A DNA stretch of 64,000 nucleotides, taken from Embiotoca jacksoni (lineage: Eukaryota; Chordata; Actinopteri; Embiotocidae). Numbering within the stretch: the stretch's first letter is position 1; every line of letters starts with the position of its first letter. The notes below the pieces were generated by a model. The model was not told where the DNA came from. It searched no databases and worked only from the letters and a program-made list of their open reading frames with translations. The position numbers and the translations under genes are program-made. Of the stretch, positions 11,332-23,208 are shown in pieces. The stretch covers positions 1,176,501 to 1,240,500 of the forward strand of contig JAKOON010000023.1 of assembly GCA_022577435.1 (NCBI GenBank), read 5' to 3'.

Positions 11332-14300
11332 TTACAGGTACGTGGGCAGGTCCTTCTCCACCACCTGCATACAGACAGAAGTTTTACTTTGACAGAGATG
11401 GTAAATGAGGAATGTCAGCATTGCAGGACCATGGGCAAAGATTAATACAATAAAAGAAAATATCTGTAGTGTATATTAATCATCGATTCAACTACCCTTT
11501 TAAATTCTATAGTTATCTTTCAGTCTATATCAACATATTGCCTGAATAAAATGCATGCTGGTTGAGATTAACGAAATTATAACCAATTTAAAAAAATAGC
11601 AGGAAACTATTATATGCAACAACATCCTATAAAATGTGCTGCATTTCAAAGCATGTAGAGAATATTAAAAATATAGTGATGGTGGCTTACACTGGGATCG
11701 TCTGTTGGACCGTATCTCTTCACCACTAGTCCTTCTCTATTTATAAGAAACTGTTCAGGAAAAAGACATTATTTTATTGCAAGATTGATTTTTCATGCAG
11801 CTGCAACAAGAAAAGTGAGCATTGTACTGAGGTTGGTTCCTAAATGGACATAGTGCTAATTTTATTAGCAAATTACCTTTGTGAAGTTCCATTTGATGTT
11901 ACTGCAGAAAAAAAAAAAAGAAGTTTTTATTACAACACAAGCCGCAGACATGACAAGCGAGACTACTGTTTCTTCCACGGGGCACAGGGTGTGCAGTCAG
12001 CTTGAAGTCAAATGGATTACAACAGTGAATAATTCCATGGTGAGTGAATATTTCATTCATGGAGCAATTTATGAACCCACTTAGGCCACTTCTCCATTAT
12101 CTATTTGTAGGCTGACACTTATTTTTTACCAAAAAAATGGCCAAGTGTACCGTTTCCTTCTCAATCTTGTAATTATCTTACCACATCACCTTTTAAGAGT
12201 GAATATTTGATACTCAAAAGTCATATGGTATCAAGATGACGCCACGAAGCTGATTGTTTTGATTTTTCCTGTTGCGTTTATTAAGTGTACATGGCGATGG
12301 CATTGATAAAGTTGCACTAAAATTATTTACATGCTGTAAAAACTGGTGAAACATTTCACAATCTAACCCAAAGTGGACAAAAAGCAAAGAGGAAGAAAGG
12401 AGTGGGATGAAGAAACAAAAAAAAATCAACAGGATGTGTATCGGATGTCGTGTTCCCACTCTGGGGTGGAATGACTCAATATGGAAAATATTTATTTTTA
12501 CTAACAAAGGAGACTTTTAAGAAATGACTACATACTGATTTGGACTTTACACACAACTCTTCTTTCACGTTACTCAAATGATCACATTTACTTATTATAA
12601 ACTAAAGATATAACCACCGGCTTCTTTACTAAAATAGGGGCAGTGACTCCAAGCTTTTCAAAACTATAAAAGTTTTCACAAACTGAGATGAACTATAAGA
12701 GAAATAACAGCCATAACTATTATTAAGACCAACATTGTGAAATATTTTTTTCCTTTAAATATGTTGTCTTCCTTGCAGTGGCATGCATGAATCTAAATGC
12801 ACACCCAATACATTTGAAAGACAGAAATCAATTTAATTCAATAACAATGATGTACTGAAAACAGATACTGTAAAGAATATTCATTCATACTGTAGAGTAC
12901 ATGGTCCGACCCATTAATCTCATTAACTCAAAGAAAAAAAATAATTTCAGTGTTTAATCCAATTATGCTAAAGGCTCTTTTTGTACACAAAGTCATGAAG
13001 CATTTCTTTTTAGTTAACAGAAGAGTAGGACAATAACTCACTTTCCCAGGGTTCCCTTGCCTTTAGGCTGTGCCTTCATCCACTTCCACAGAGGGTGAGC
13101 ATTGTCGCCATTCACCTCAATCTTACTGAAGAGATCGAACTCTGCATTATAACCTTTGGCAAACTCTTTAATCTCTGCTTCAGTTCCTGGCTCCTGTATA
13201 ATACCAACAACAACAAAATCCCAAATAAAATTCATTTTATTAATACAGCCATCCAGAAATGTATCTAAAAATAGGCAAGAATCCAGCTGACAGTGCAAAA
13301 ACAAATGAATGAGCATTAAAACGGCCACCATCCTGCTCGACCACTACACTCAAAAAGAACAGGGAGACAGAGGAGAGGATTAAGATTTGACAGTCATGTG
13401 TTGTTTCGATGGCAACAATGACAATATTTGTTTGATATTGCACAAAATTCCAAAAACAGGCTTTGCTGCCATCAGTTTATCCACATTACCTGTCCTCCAA
13501 ACTGGTTGCATGGGAAGCCCAGGATGCGTAAACCTTTCTCAGCATAGGAGGCGTGCATTCCCGCTAGCTGAGTGTAGTTTACCCTGGTCTTTCCTCATTT
13601 AGAGGCAACATTTACGATGATGCAGACGTACCCTCTGGCAAGGAAAAACAAGACAAAACATTATGTTTAAACATCCAGTGTTACTCATTGCTTAAGTAAA
13701 CCTGCAGTGCAGACCTTTTTTTTCGTCCTCCTTTTGCCAGTGAGAGTAATTACACACAGGAACATGAGCGTCGATACACGCTCACGTCTTAGGCTCTGCC
13801 TTTGCTTACAACACTATTTTAACCCAATTCAGTCAGCATGGCTAAAAACCGAAAGGTAGCTCGTGCGCGTGCGCTGCCCATTGAGCATGCGCAGTATTAA
13901 ATATATATAGATATATACTGTACTGTATATACTGTGCATTTTATATTTTTACTGCTATTTTATTGCTTTCTATTATTCTATTATTATCTTATTGCTTCCT
14001 GTATGCTGCTGTAGCGAAACAATTTCCCCTCGGGGATTAATAAAGTAACTACCTAACCTAACCTAACCTAAATGCAATGCATTGTTCCGGCCAACGCGTG
14101 AATGTTTCACCAAACATCAGATTTAAAACCGTTTTCTGTGAAACACGGAGAGCTTTCTCTGGCGGTTACAGGCCCAAAGCATCATGTGAACTCGTTTGGC
14201 AAAACTTGAATGTAATGGACGTTTATTTATGTGTAAAAAGTCCTCCACTAAAGCTTTAGGTTTTGATGTCGAGTAGGGTAATCTCGGAATAAAACAAAAT

Positions 14301-15261
14301 ATACTTTACCTGTAATTCTCAAGAGACACCTCATTCCCATCGATGTCTTTGGCAGAGAACTCGTAGATGGATTTGGCACTCTGCCAGTCTCCCACCTGAG
14401 CACACTACATGGAGGTAATGAATTAAAATTGGACGCAGGTGAGTGTTGGTGATTAAGCAACAACTTAAGATAGAAGTGTGTCTGTCGGGGGCCAAAGTAA
14501 AAGAAAGCAGGCCAAAGGGTGAGCTTAAATCTGACGCCATGATTAATCACATTATTGAGAGGAAATGCAAGGATGTCAACTTCTGGTCCTAACATTCAGT
14601 GCACTTTGGCCCATTTGTGTCATCATGCATAAACATGTTTATCTTGCTATCTCCACAGTTAGTGGCCAGCATTTGAGTCTATCTCACTCAACAGAAGGGA
14701 AACACGCAGATTAAAAAAAAAAAAAAAAAAACAGACCTGATATTCAGCGTTAATATTATTTCTCAACTGCTGCATTTTCGCGATCAATAAAAATGAGGAA
14801 ACGAAATAATGACACGGTGGATCTCTGAGACGTTACGTTAGATCACTTAGAGCCTTGATTTGGCGACACGGAAAATACGACGAACACGAGTTTCATTTGC
14901 GGCAATTGAGTCAAGCTGAAGGGGTACATTTGTTACTTATATTCAGCCCTTGAACCGACAACAGAAGCTTAAACGTTGCTCTTATAATGTCTGGGGCTTT
15001 TACACGAAGCTCGCATTAATAGGTATCAATGACGGACCCATTTGTCGGTTGCACCGCGAATATAAATAGAAGTTCTAAATGTGACCTCCATGTTTTCCAG
15101 CATGTAGGCTGCAGCGAACATACAAATGTTTAGACCAATTTGATATTGAAGCGGAAAACGTGCATCATCTGTATAACGGTGCTCTATTTACTTACCATGC
15201 TTCGTAATGCTCCTCTGTTCCCCACCAGTCCTAACAACAGTGACGGTCCCCGGACCCACAT
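11332..15261 (-). CDS. gpx4: Phospholipid hydroperoxide glutathione peroxidase 4 (selenoprotein)
   Basis: GPX4 reduces lipid hydroperoxides in membranes using glutathione and blocks ferroptosis. Coding exons on the minus strand are 15261-15196, 14404-14310, 13634-13490, 13193-13042, 11901-11877, 11750-11691 and 11364-11332, with consistent phases and GT-AG ends. They encode 191 residues, close to the 197 of human. The in-frame TGA at 13595-13597 is selenocysteine 67 in ASKUGKT. The rest of the catalytic set is present: Gln102 in FGGQ, and Trp157 and Asn158 in IKWNFTK. Exon 1 (MWVRGPSLLLG...) reads as a mitochondrial presequence. Met22, the last codon of exon 1, corresponds to the cytosolic start of mammalian GPX4, so both isoforms can begin in the same exon. 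The protein ends VVEKDLPTYL. Single-exon open frames in this interval are fragments or noise, because the UGA and the introns hide the gene from simple ORF calling. Confidence 0.97.
13595..13597 (-). other. In-frame UGA selenocysteine codon of gpx4
   Basis: The codon sits in exon 3 between AAA (Lys66) and GGA (Gly68), exactly at the catalytic selenocysteine of the GPX family. The frame stays open on both sides and a SECIS lies downstream, so it is recoded rather than a nonsense mutation. Confidence 0.96.
13890..14072 (+). mobile_element. LINE-like 3' tail, copy 1 (in gpx4 intron 2)
   Basis: The stretch TATGCTGCTGTAGCGAAACA followed by ATTTCCCCTCGGGGATTAAT and AAAGTAACTACC ends in CTAAC-type simple repeats. 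It is the same 3' end seen reversed at 27,855-28,024, and its last part is like 20,172-20,198. The 5' part is missing, as is usual for target-primed LINE or SINE insertions. The LINE clade is not certain. Confidence 0.65.
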
Positions 15262-15345
15262 GCCTGCCACACTGATCATGTGACCTGTTAGCTCGGCCCA
15301 CTGAGACACGCGGACGCGCAGCACCAAGCAGCCAGACCTGACATT
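15262..15345 (-). promoter_or_regulatory. gpx4 5'UTR/promoter with an E-box
   Basis: A moderately CpG-rich stretch lies upstream of the gpx4 start. An E-box in TCATGTGAC (15276-15284), the core bound by MITF/TFE-type bHLH-zip factors, lies 15 bases before the ATG. Whether it is in the promoter or the 5'UTR depends on the unknown transcription start. Confidence 0.4.
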
Positions 15346-15959
15346 ACCTCAGTGGAGAGATTGGATCCCTTTATAATTTTCGTAAACATGACGTTTTAAA
15401 AACATTTTCCTCTTTTTTTTTTTTTTTCCTATCGTCTTACACTAATTTATTTTAACAAATGAATGTACCTTCATACCGGCAAACTGTATGGAAATAGGTT
15501 GTTACAAACCTACACAAGAAGAATATGCTATCAAACTAATAAAATGCCTGACAATGACAGACTGTCTTCCTCTTTCTGGCAGCCTAGTGAGGTGAGGTTT
15601 GTGCTTACTCACTCTCTGGGGAGGAACAATGTGGTAGGATCACTTGGGGATTATGACCTTTTACTTTTTGTCCAAACATGTTTGCACTGCAGAGTCAGCT
15701 GCCTTGGAGACTGGATAGCAACAGGTGGCATGTGTATGCACACTCATAGTGAGATGATTATGGCCAAAATCTGAGCTAAATAATTCATTACATTTAATAC
15801 ATTTTTCCACGGTCTTCCCTGTCTCACACCAGCTAACAGTGTGACAATGAGATGCGACAAGCCAAATTTAGGTCTGAAAGAACAGTTTATTTGAACTAAT
15901 TGAACATACACTCCTCATCAGAAATATTGCCACCTCTGAAACAGAATTTAGAATAACCT

Positions 15960-16670
15960 CAGGAAGGAGTTTTTATAATCAGAATATTTAACAGAATGTC
16001 CAAAGATGTGTTACTAAAAAGAAACTCAATGAGAGAAGGCTGCGAAGGTTGGTGTAGACTGTGGAAAAAACACCACAAATGGCTTGTTTGGTGTCTTTAT
16101 AAAGAGCTTCAGGCTGACTTGAATTCATCTGGAGTGGTGGTTTCAGCCTGTACGCGGCACACTGAACTAAGTAGGGCTCCAAGGTGGACCCCACTATTGA
16201 AAGAAAGGCACATAAATGGAAGGCTATTGTTGTCAAAACCTCTCAAAGTTATGCCACAGTCTTTCTGGGATAATGTACAGATGAAACCAAAGTAGAGCTC
16301 TTTAGGAATGCAGTGAATCAGTCTGAAAAGAAGACCCTACCTACAGTAAAACGTGGTGAAATCTCTCTCATGCGTTGGGGCTGCTTTGCTGTCTCAGTTA
16401 CTGGAGGCATTGAATGTATAAGAAGAAAGATGAAATCAGAAGATGACCAATGTTTCTCAGAACAAAATTGTCAGAAAAGTAAACATCTGGCAGCAAAAAA
16501 GAATGGTTGAAATCAATGAAAAATAGTTGACTTAAATTCCATTAAAAACATCTGTAGAGAACTTAAATCAGCTGTCGCAAAAAGGACCTCTGCAAACTTA
16601 AAACAGCTTCAATGCACCAGCAGACAGAAGAAAAAGGCTTCAACATGCTGGCTACAAATAATGTTAATTG
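15960..16670 (+). mobile_element. Degenerate Tc1-like transposon
   Basis: Translated pieces in different frames keep the order of a Tc1 transposase: PLLKERHINGRLLLSKP, then MPQSFWDNVQ, then a piece like the WGCFA box (RWGCFAVSVTGG). Frameshifts and stops separate them (for example a stop right after MKPK near 16,295). The DDE catalytic set is not intact, so the copy is inactive. Terminal inverted repeats were not delimited, so the ends are approximate. Confidence 0.75.
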
Positions 16671-19027
16671 TCCCCAAAGGTTCTGTACTCTTGATAATGC
16701 ATGAGGTGTGTGCGAGTACCAAAGGCAGCAAATAAATGTAATGCAAACCAAACTAGGATATATCTGTGAGCAGGAGCGGCTTAAACGGGGCAGGAGGAGG
16801 CTGAAGTTGCAATCACTTTCAGCCATGATCGGCTGTGCACGCTCACTCCTGACAAAGAGGCTGTAAAGGGAAGGATGTAACACGGCATTTAATGTTTTAT
16901 TCTCCTTAAGTAATAGGAATCTTGTTAAATCGATGGAGTATTCAGTAACATAATTTGTAACAGTTAACACATTTTCTAAACTTATTGCTGTAGTGGCTCA
17001 GTTCATCTTTGTGGGTCAGAACATTTCACATCACATAAACACAAATAATAATCTGTCTTATCTTACATTGTAGGAAGTTAGGATACTGTTGACCCAATTG
17101 TGTCTATGGACTCCCGCAGCGGGTAGGCAACACACGTTTTAAGAGCATACTTAATTTATTTATTTTTAAAACCAAGACGGGTAAAGAAATAATGTGTTTA
17201 TTGTAATAATGTTATTTCTTGCAAGAGGAGTCACAACCTTTCTTTTTTGTGCTTTTTGTTTTCATCTTCACTTCTGTCTAAAAGTTTTAGACTAATGTTA
17301 TGTACAAAACTAATGTTTCAGAGTTTAGAAAGTATGGCATTTAGCTGATATAGTTTTACTGCACACCAAAACTTTCTCTCATTGACTTCAAAATTAAATT
17401 GAACTGTATGAATGTGGCTGGTTTGTGATCAGCTTGAATTCAAATCATTAAAGCTGTAATATCATTGTTATTCCAACAGAGGGCGTTATCTCATTGTAGG
17501 AAAGACTGCTATGGAGCGTTCATAACTTTGGTTTCTAAAAGAGGCCAAATTAAATTTAAATTGAGAAAGAAAAACAAGATTAAGATTCAAGGAGGGTTGT
17601 GAGATTCTGTGAAGACTGAAGGCAGTTTTGTGGATTTTAGTTGAGGAACTACAGAAGTTTGCCTCTGAGGGCCGTACAAAGTGATATCAACCTGAGATCT
17701 TCAGGTTTTTAGGTACTCACATTGTACACAAGTTTATTCAAAACTACTTTTTTTTTTTTTTTTTTTTTACTTTAGTAAAATGAGGCCAATGACTTATTCC
17801 TTTACACCCTCAGCTGTTCTGGGTAATGAAATCGTCTGAAATAGACTCCAGTGACCTGACGTCAGTCTGGTGCCACAATTAAAGTCCCCATGAAACAGCG
17901 TTTTGATTCTTTAATTGGATGTATTCCCAGCTGAAACTGGATATTGGAGTGGGACATAATACACAAAGGAATTACTCAAAAGTGTGAACCGAGAGGTTAT
18001 CAGTTGGAGAAAGAGGTTAATTCATTTATTCGTTGGCATTATTAGGCTTGCAATATCAGTTCATTAAGTTTAAATGTCTAGAGGGGATAAGTGACAGAAA
18101 ATGTTATTTCATGCGAGTCTTAAATTTACTGATCAAATGTACATATTTCTCTCCACTTATTACAGCTCATGATTTATTGGCAACATTTTAATGTATTTCT
18201 GTAAAATCAATGATAAAAGTATAAAGTCCTGGACTCATTTCAGTTGCAGTCCCTAGTGTATACACAGTTAATGAACCTTTATCACGATGGAAATGGGAAC
18301 TAAAAACCTAGAAATGTGAACAAGGACAGATAAGTTGAACGATATTGTAGATACGAAGATATCACATTACAAAAATAAAACATAGAATAGTTTTACATTA
18401 AAGGCACATGACTGGAAAAAGACAACACTTCTAATCACTTACTTTTAATCAGCTTACGTGTGATGAAATAACGACATGGACTTATGAGACAGTGTTTTAT
18501 GACACAGGAGTCGATCAACTCTGAGAGACTTGAACTAACTGAATGTCTTGATCATGACAGCAAAGGACTCTGCAGGGGTTCTGCATGAGAACTTTCTCTT
18601 ACCTACCGGCACACACACTGACGAAAAGGCTTTTAATTGGGTATGACAAAAAAGAAAATTTGCTACAGGTTTCGTTCGGCCTGTAACATCCAGTTCCGAG
18701 ACCATAATTGAACACCTGATGTGTAACCAATTAAAACCTAGATGAAAGGGCTCTTTCTGTAAAAGATATCAGTTCAGTCAATGTTTTGTGTGCATGTGTA
18801 GAAGTCTAGGGAGTAGACACTGTAATTAGTAGCTGCTCTGCCTGTACTGGCATAGTGAATGTGTATAAAATAATACAGTAGGTTTCTCCTGTGCAGGTGG
18901 CTATTACACATAGCAGTGCTGAAATAAATTAGCCTTTGATAACCTCACATGAACTGCGCAACTCCATACTGATTTATAATACAATGTGAAATGCAGATAT
19001 TTTCTGTAAAAGGCATCTACACCTGTT

Positions 19028-19028
<1 letters not shown>

Positions 19029-19086
<58 letters not shown>
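19029..19086. repeat. (CA)n microsatellite
   Basis: About 29 uninterrupted CA units. Cysteine-valine open frames over it are artefacts. Confidence 0.97.
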
Positions 19087-19088
<2 letters not shown>

Positions 19089-19815
19089 CAGGGTTAATTA
19101 AAACCATAAGGATAATAAGGTCATAAGATGACATTTCAAAGTGCTGCATGACACACATGTGTCATCCAAACATCTTTTAAACCTGATGAAGAAAAGGTTT
19201 GTTTACATGTTTTCTTGTTTACTTTACCACAGCTCAGGCTGTAATTTAATGATCTGCTCCCATCTGAGGCCGAACTATGCAGCCAGCCAACAGCTGTTAC
19301 AGGTCAGATATTCAAACATCCGCTCATGCATGCTGCAGGCAGGTGTATGGAAGAGCATGCAGGACGTGACTGAACAAAATTCAAGCAACACAATTATTGC
19401 ACATACATACATCAGAATACGTTTGAGACACACAAAAAAAAGAAAACCACACCACAGTTATTCCTGTGTCGATTGAAGAGGCAAATAAACAACCAAATAA
19501 ATGGTTAAGGTAGACACTGTGACAATATTGCCATTCAATCCAATACAACATTTTTAACTTTTTCCAAACCGCATCTTTTTTTTTTTTTCTTTTTTTTTTT
19601 ATATCAAAGAGTTATGTTGGGTGATACACGACATAACCAGTTAACCCTGTCTAAATGAGGAAAAATTGTATTTGTGAAAAAGTGGGAGATAATGAACAGG
19701 AATAGACAGAAAACACAGAAAAACAAACAAGTTTCATATTAAAAGAAGAAAAAAAGCAGTTGCCTAGAAACAACCTCTGCTAAAGCTGACTCTTTCTACC
19801 CCCCCACCACACCCC

Positions 19816-19944
<129 letters not shown>

Positions 19945-20164
19945 GAGCTATGCCCACCATGAGAGATAACATCAGATGCTTAGGGTTATTTCTCACTGTT
20001 CCTAAGCAACAAGTTTGCTGTTTTCTTGCCTCCGCCATATCTCGGTTGACTCCACTGGAGATTAATAGTCAAAGACAGAAATTGAATGGACCGCAAAACT
20101 TAAGTAATTTCTCAGAAGTTTGTTTTACATTTGAGGGCGGAGTAAAAAAACGCTATTACTATTA

Positions 20165-20325
<161 letters not shown>

Positions 20326-23140
20326 TACCTCAGCTCGACGGCTGGGTGTTAAAAAACAATTTTGAGACGTGGGGTCTTTCATTTTAGGTAAACTGTGCTT
20401 TTTGACTCTATATTCTACTGTTTATGTTGTAATGGCACATGGTGTGAAAAGCTCATCACATCACTTTACATTTACTGTTCAGGCATTTACTTAAAAAAAA
20501 AAAAAAAAATCTATTCCACAATAATTAGAGCCTGCCAGCTATAATTACTACATCAACAAATTCAATCACTTTGATCAATTGTCAGCGCACACTTTAAATA
20601 TTAAATGACCTGCAGTGATGGCAATAAAATATGTGAGATAATAGGAGCCCACATGTGCTCGCTATGAGATCGTATTACCTTGAGAGACATGTGATGGTAT
20701 TTCAATTTCAATACAGGTATGCATCACAGCAAAACATCTAAGTAGGATCATGCTGAAAGGGACCACTGAATTGAAAAGTTACATGTCTCCCTGTTGCATG
20801 TTTTAGAATACATAACAAAAGGAGTATAATGAAAACAGATAGCAGCCTATATTTGCATCGGCAGGGAATCTTTTACATTTAACCCTTACACTCTGGGGGG
20901 TTCGGTTGGCAAGGCAACAGATTCTACAACCTGTTTCCCATGACTGCATCTCAATAGTCCAGATCAGCCTCCGTATCCCCCCTGTCTTCCTTGAGAGAAC
21001 AGGAGTAAGTCCAGGCAGGCAAGCCATGTGTTGAAACCTTCGATGTTATGCTGACAGTCAATTGGCAGCCAGCTCACCACATCCCACATCAATATCTCTC
21101 AGATCTATCCCCAAGATCAATTTAATACCTGCAGTCTTAGCTGCCACTGCCCAACCTGCTTGTAACCATTTGAGCTTTAAATAAATCAAATATTGTATTT
21201 GAGCTTTGTGAGAAACCTCAATCTAACTTCAACATATTGCAATCCTATACTTCTCAAACATTATATTTGCAAACTTGTTTGGTCCTTAATGCATTTGTTA
21301 AACAATAGAGGGGGGAAGATTTAGTGGCTGTGAGGAAATGTGTTAAACGTGGGAGTATACAGGTAATCACTTTGGGGATTTACAATTTTCCAGTTAAACT
21401 AAAGGATTAAGTATTTCTTTGTGGACTGAGAAAATATTCCTGTTAAATATATATATAAATATATTATCTACAATGTGTTGTCAAAAAGTTGTTTTTCGAA
21501 ATGCATAAAGTGAGGTTTTAGAGATGTATAGTTCTGTTATAACAGATTTAACATACTGCAAATATAATCCAAACTTCCGAAATGTTACAACAATTGGAAT
21601 ACAGACTCAGTCTATCAATTGTATAACATATAATGCATTTTAATCACAAGAATAATAAATACCAGATACAAGCATGGCAGTTTATTTACAGGTGCACACT
21701 TCAAAGTTCAGATAGTATGATTTTTTTTCCCCCTCCATGTGGGTAAACCATGCCTGCTTGAGAAGTTAGTATCCATAACAGTTTTCACAAGTGCTAATTA
21801 TGAAAAGCTAAAAACAAAACATTAGACAAAGTCACTTGGTTGCTAAGGAGCACAATTAATGAATCTGTACAAGACTGCATAATGACAATTAAAAAGACAC
21901 TCAACAACAGTATGCCTACAGATTGAAAAAGACAGTAGAAAACTCCAAAGCATCAGACTAAAGATTTTGAAATCTAACAAAACTGGAAGTGAACTTTTCA
22001 GCTGTAAGTGAAAGTGGTATGTCTGAAAGAAAGCAAGCACAGCTCATTAACCATTTAACATGATCCCCGCTGTGAGGCAATGAGGTGGCAGCAGTGCGCA
22101 AGGACAGCGCTGGTGTTGAGTGACAGGGGCTAGGACACTTCAATATAAATGGAAATACATATAACGATCAAACTTGACGAGGATGGCATCTGGTCAACAG
22201 CGAACAGAGCTTTGCCGACTCTGCAAAGAAATGTATTAATTAGTACACTTTGTATTGGTGCTGACCAATTTTCCAAACTAAGTTGTTTTCCTTACTTTTT
22301 GGTCATTCGATACATTTACAATTTATTTCCACATAAAAATCACCAAGTGAACTCTTGTGTCTCTGCATTTCAATGCAGTTGTCATGCTGACTGATATAAA
22401 AAGGCTGCACTTTTTTTCTCACTGTGATTATGAAACACTGACAAAGGTTAATGCAGACTTGAAGTTCATGATGTTGTTTCACTAAAGACTAACTCTTAAA
22501 ATCTATCCTGTAAATTATCAAACTTGAGCCCTAACTGAAATATAAATAGACACAATCTCAAATTTGCCAATTATTTTTTTGCTCAGAGTTTATTGATAAC
22601 ATCTATGACACTGATGTTGGTATATGTTAAGGACCAAGAGCCAGGAGTGGATTAGCGCAGCATCATGACTGGAGGCTGGGGAAGTCAGCTAACTTAACTC
22701 TTTCCAAAGCTCAGAAATAACCAATAGGGTAGTTTTGGTTGGATTCACACACAGACTCTACAGAGTGTTACTTTACAGGGGTTGGATGCTGTATCTATTT
22801 CTTGACAAACGTTGGCTTCAGGTCGCTGGCAACCTCACAGTGACAGCAAGACACTAGAAATTCACAACATCCAGCCAAGAATTTGGTGCATATTTGTGCA
22901 AACATTAAACATGATGCAACATGTTAATTAGAAAGCTCTAGAGCTGTTGGTATCAACTTTATACAGTCTGGAATTACATGAAGAAACGGCGTAAATCCAC
23001 AGAACATATAGCATGTACAGCATGAAACTTGGAATAAACTGCTTGTAATTCAGTTGTTTTGTAATCTGTAATTTTTTTTCATCATTGGAGGGTATGTTGT
23101 TTATGATGTTGACAATAATTGCAGTCTATTTTGATTACAG

Positions 23141-23208
23141 GAGATAGCCATGACAAATCGAAAAGTCCAGCAGATTGAGTCCTACAGGAGGAACTCTGCA
23201 TACGTCAG
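23141..23208 (+). other. Orphan exon-like segment
   Basis: A 68-nt stretch is flanked by a good acceptor (TATTTTGATTACAG) and a good donor (CAG/GTATGG). It is open in one frame and includes an ATG, reading MTNRKVQQIESYRRNSAYVR after E-I-A. Its composition is less AT-rich than its surroundings. I recognise no protein family and found no partner exon within the gap. It could be a lone 5' exon, an exon of a noncoding transcript, part of an old repeat, or chance. Confidence 0.25.
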
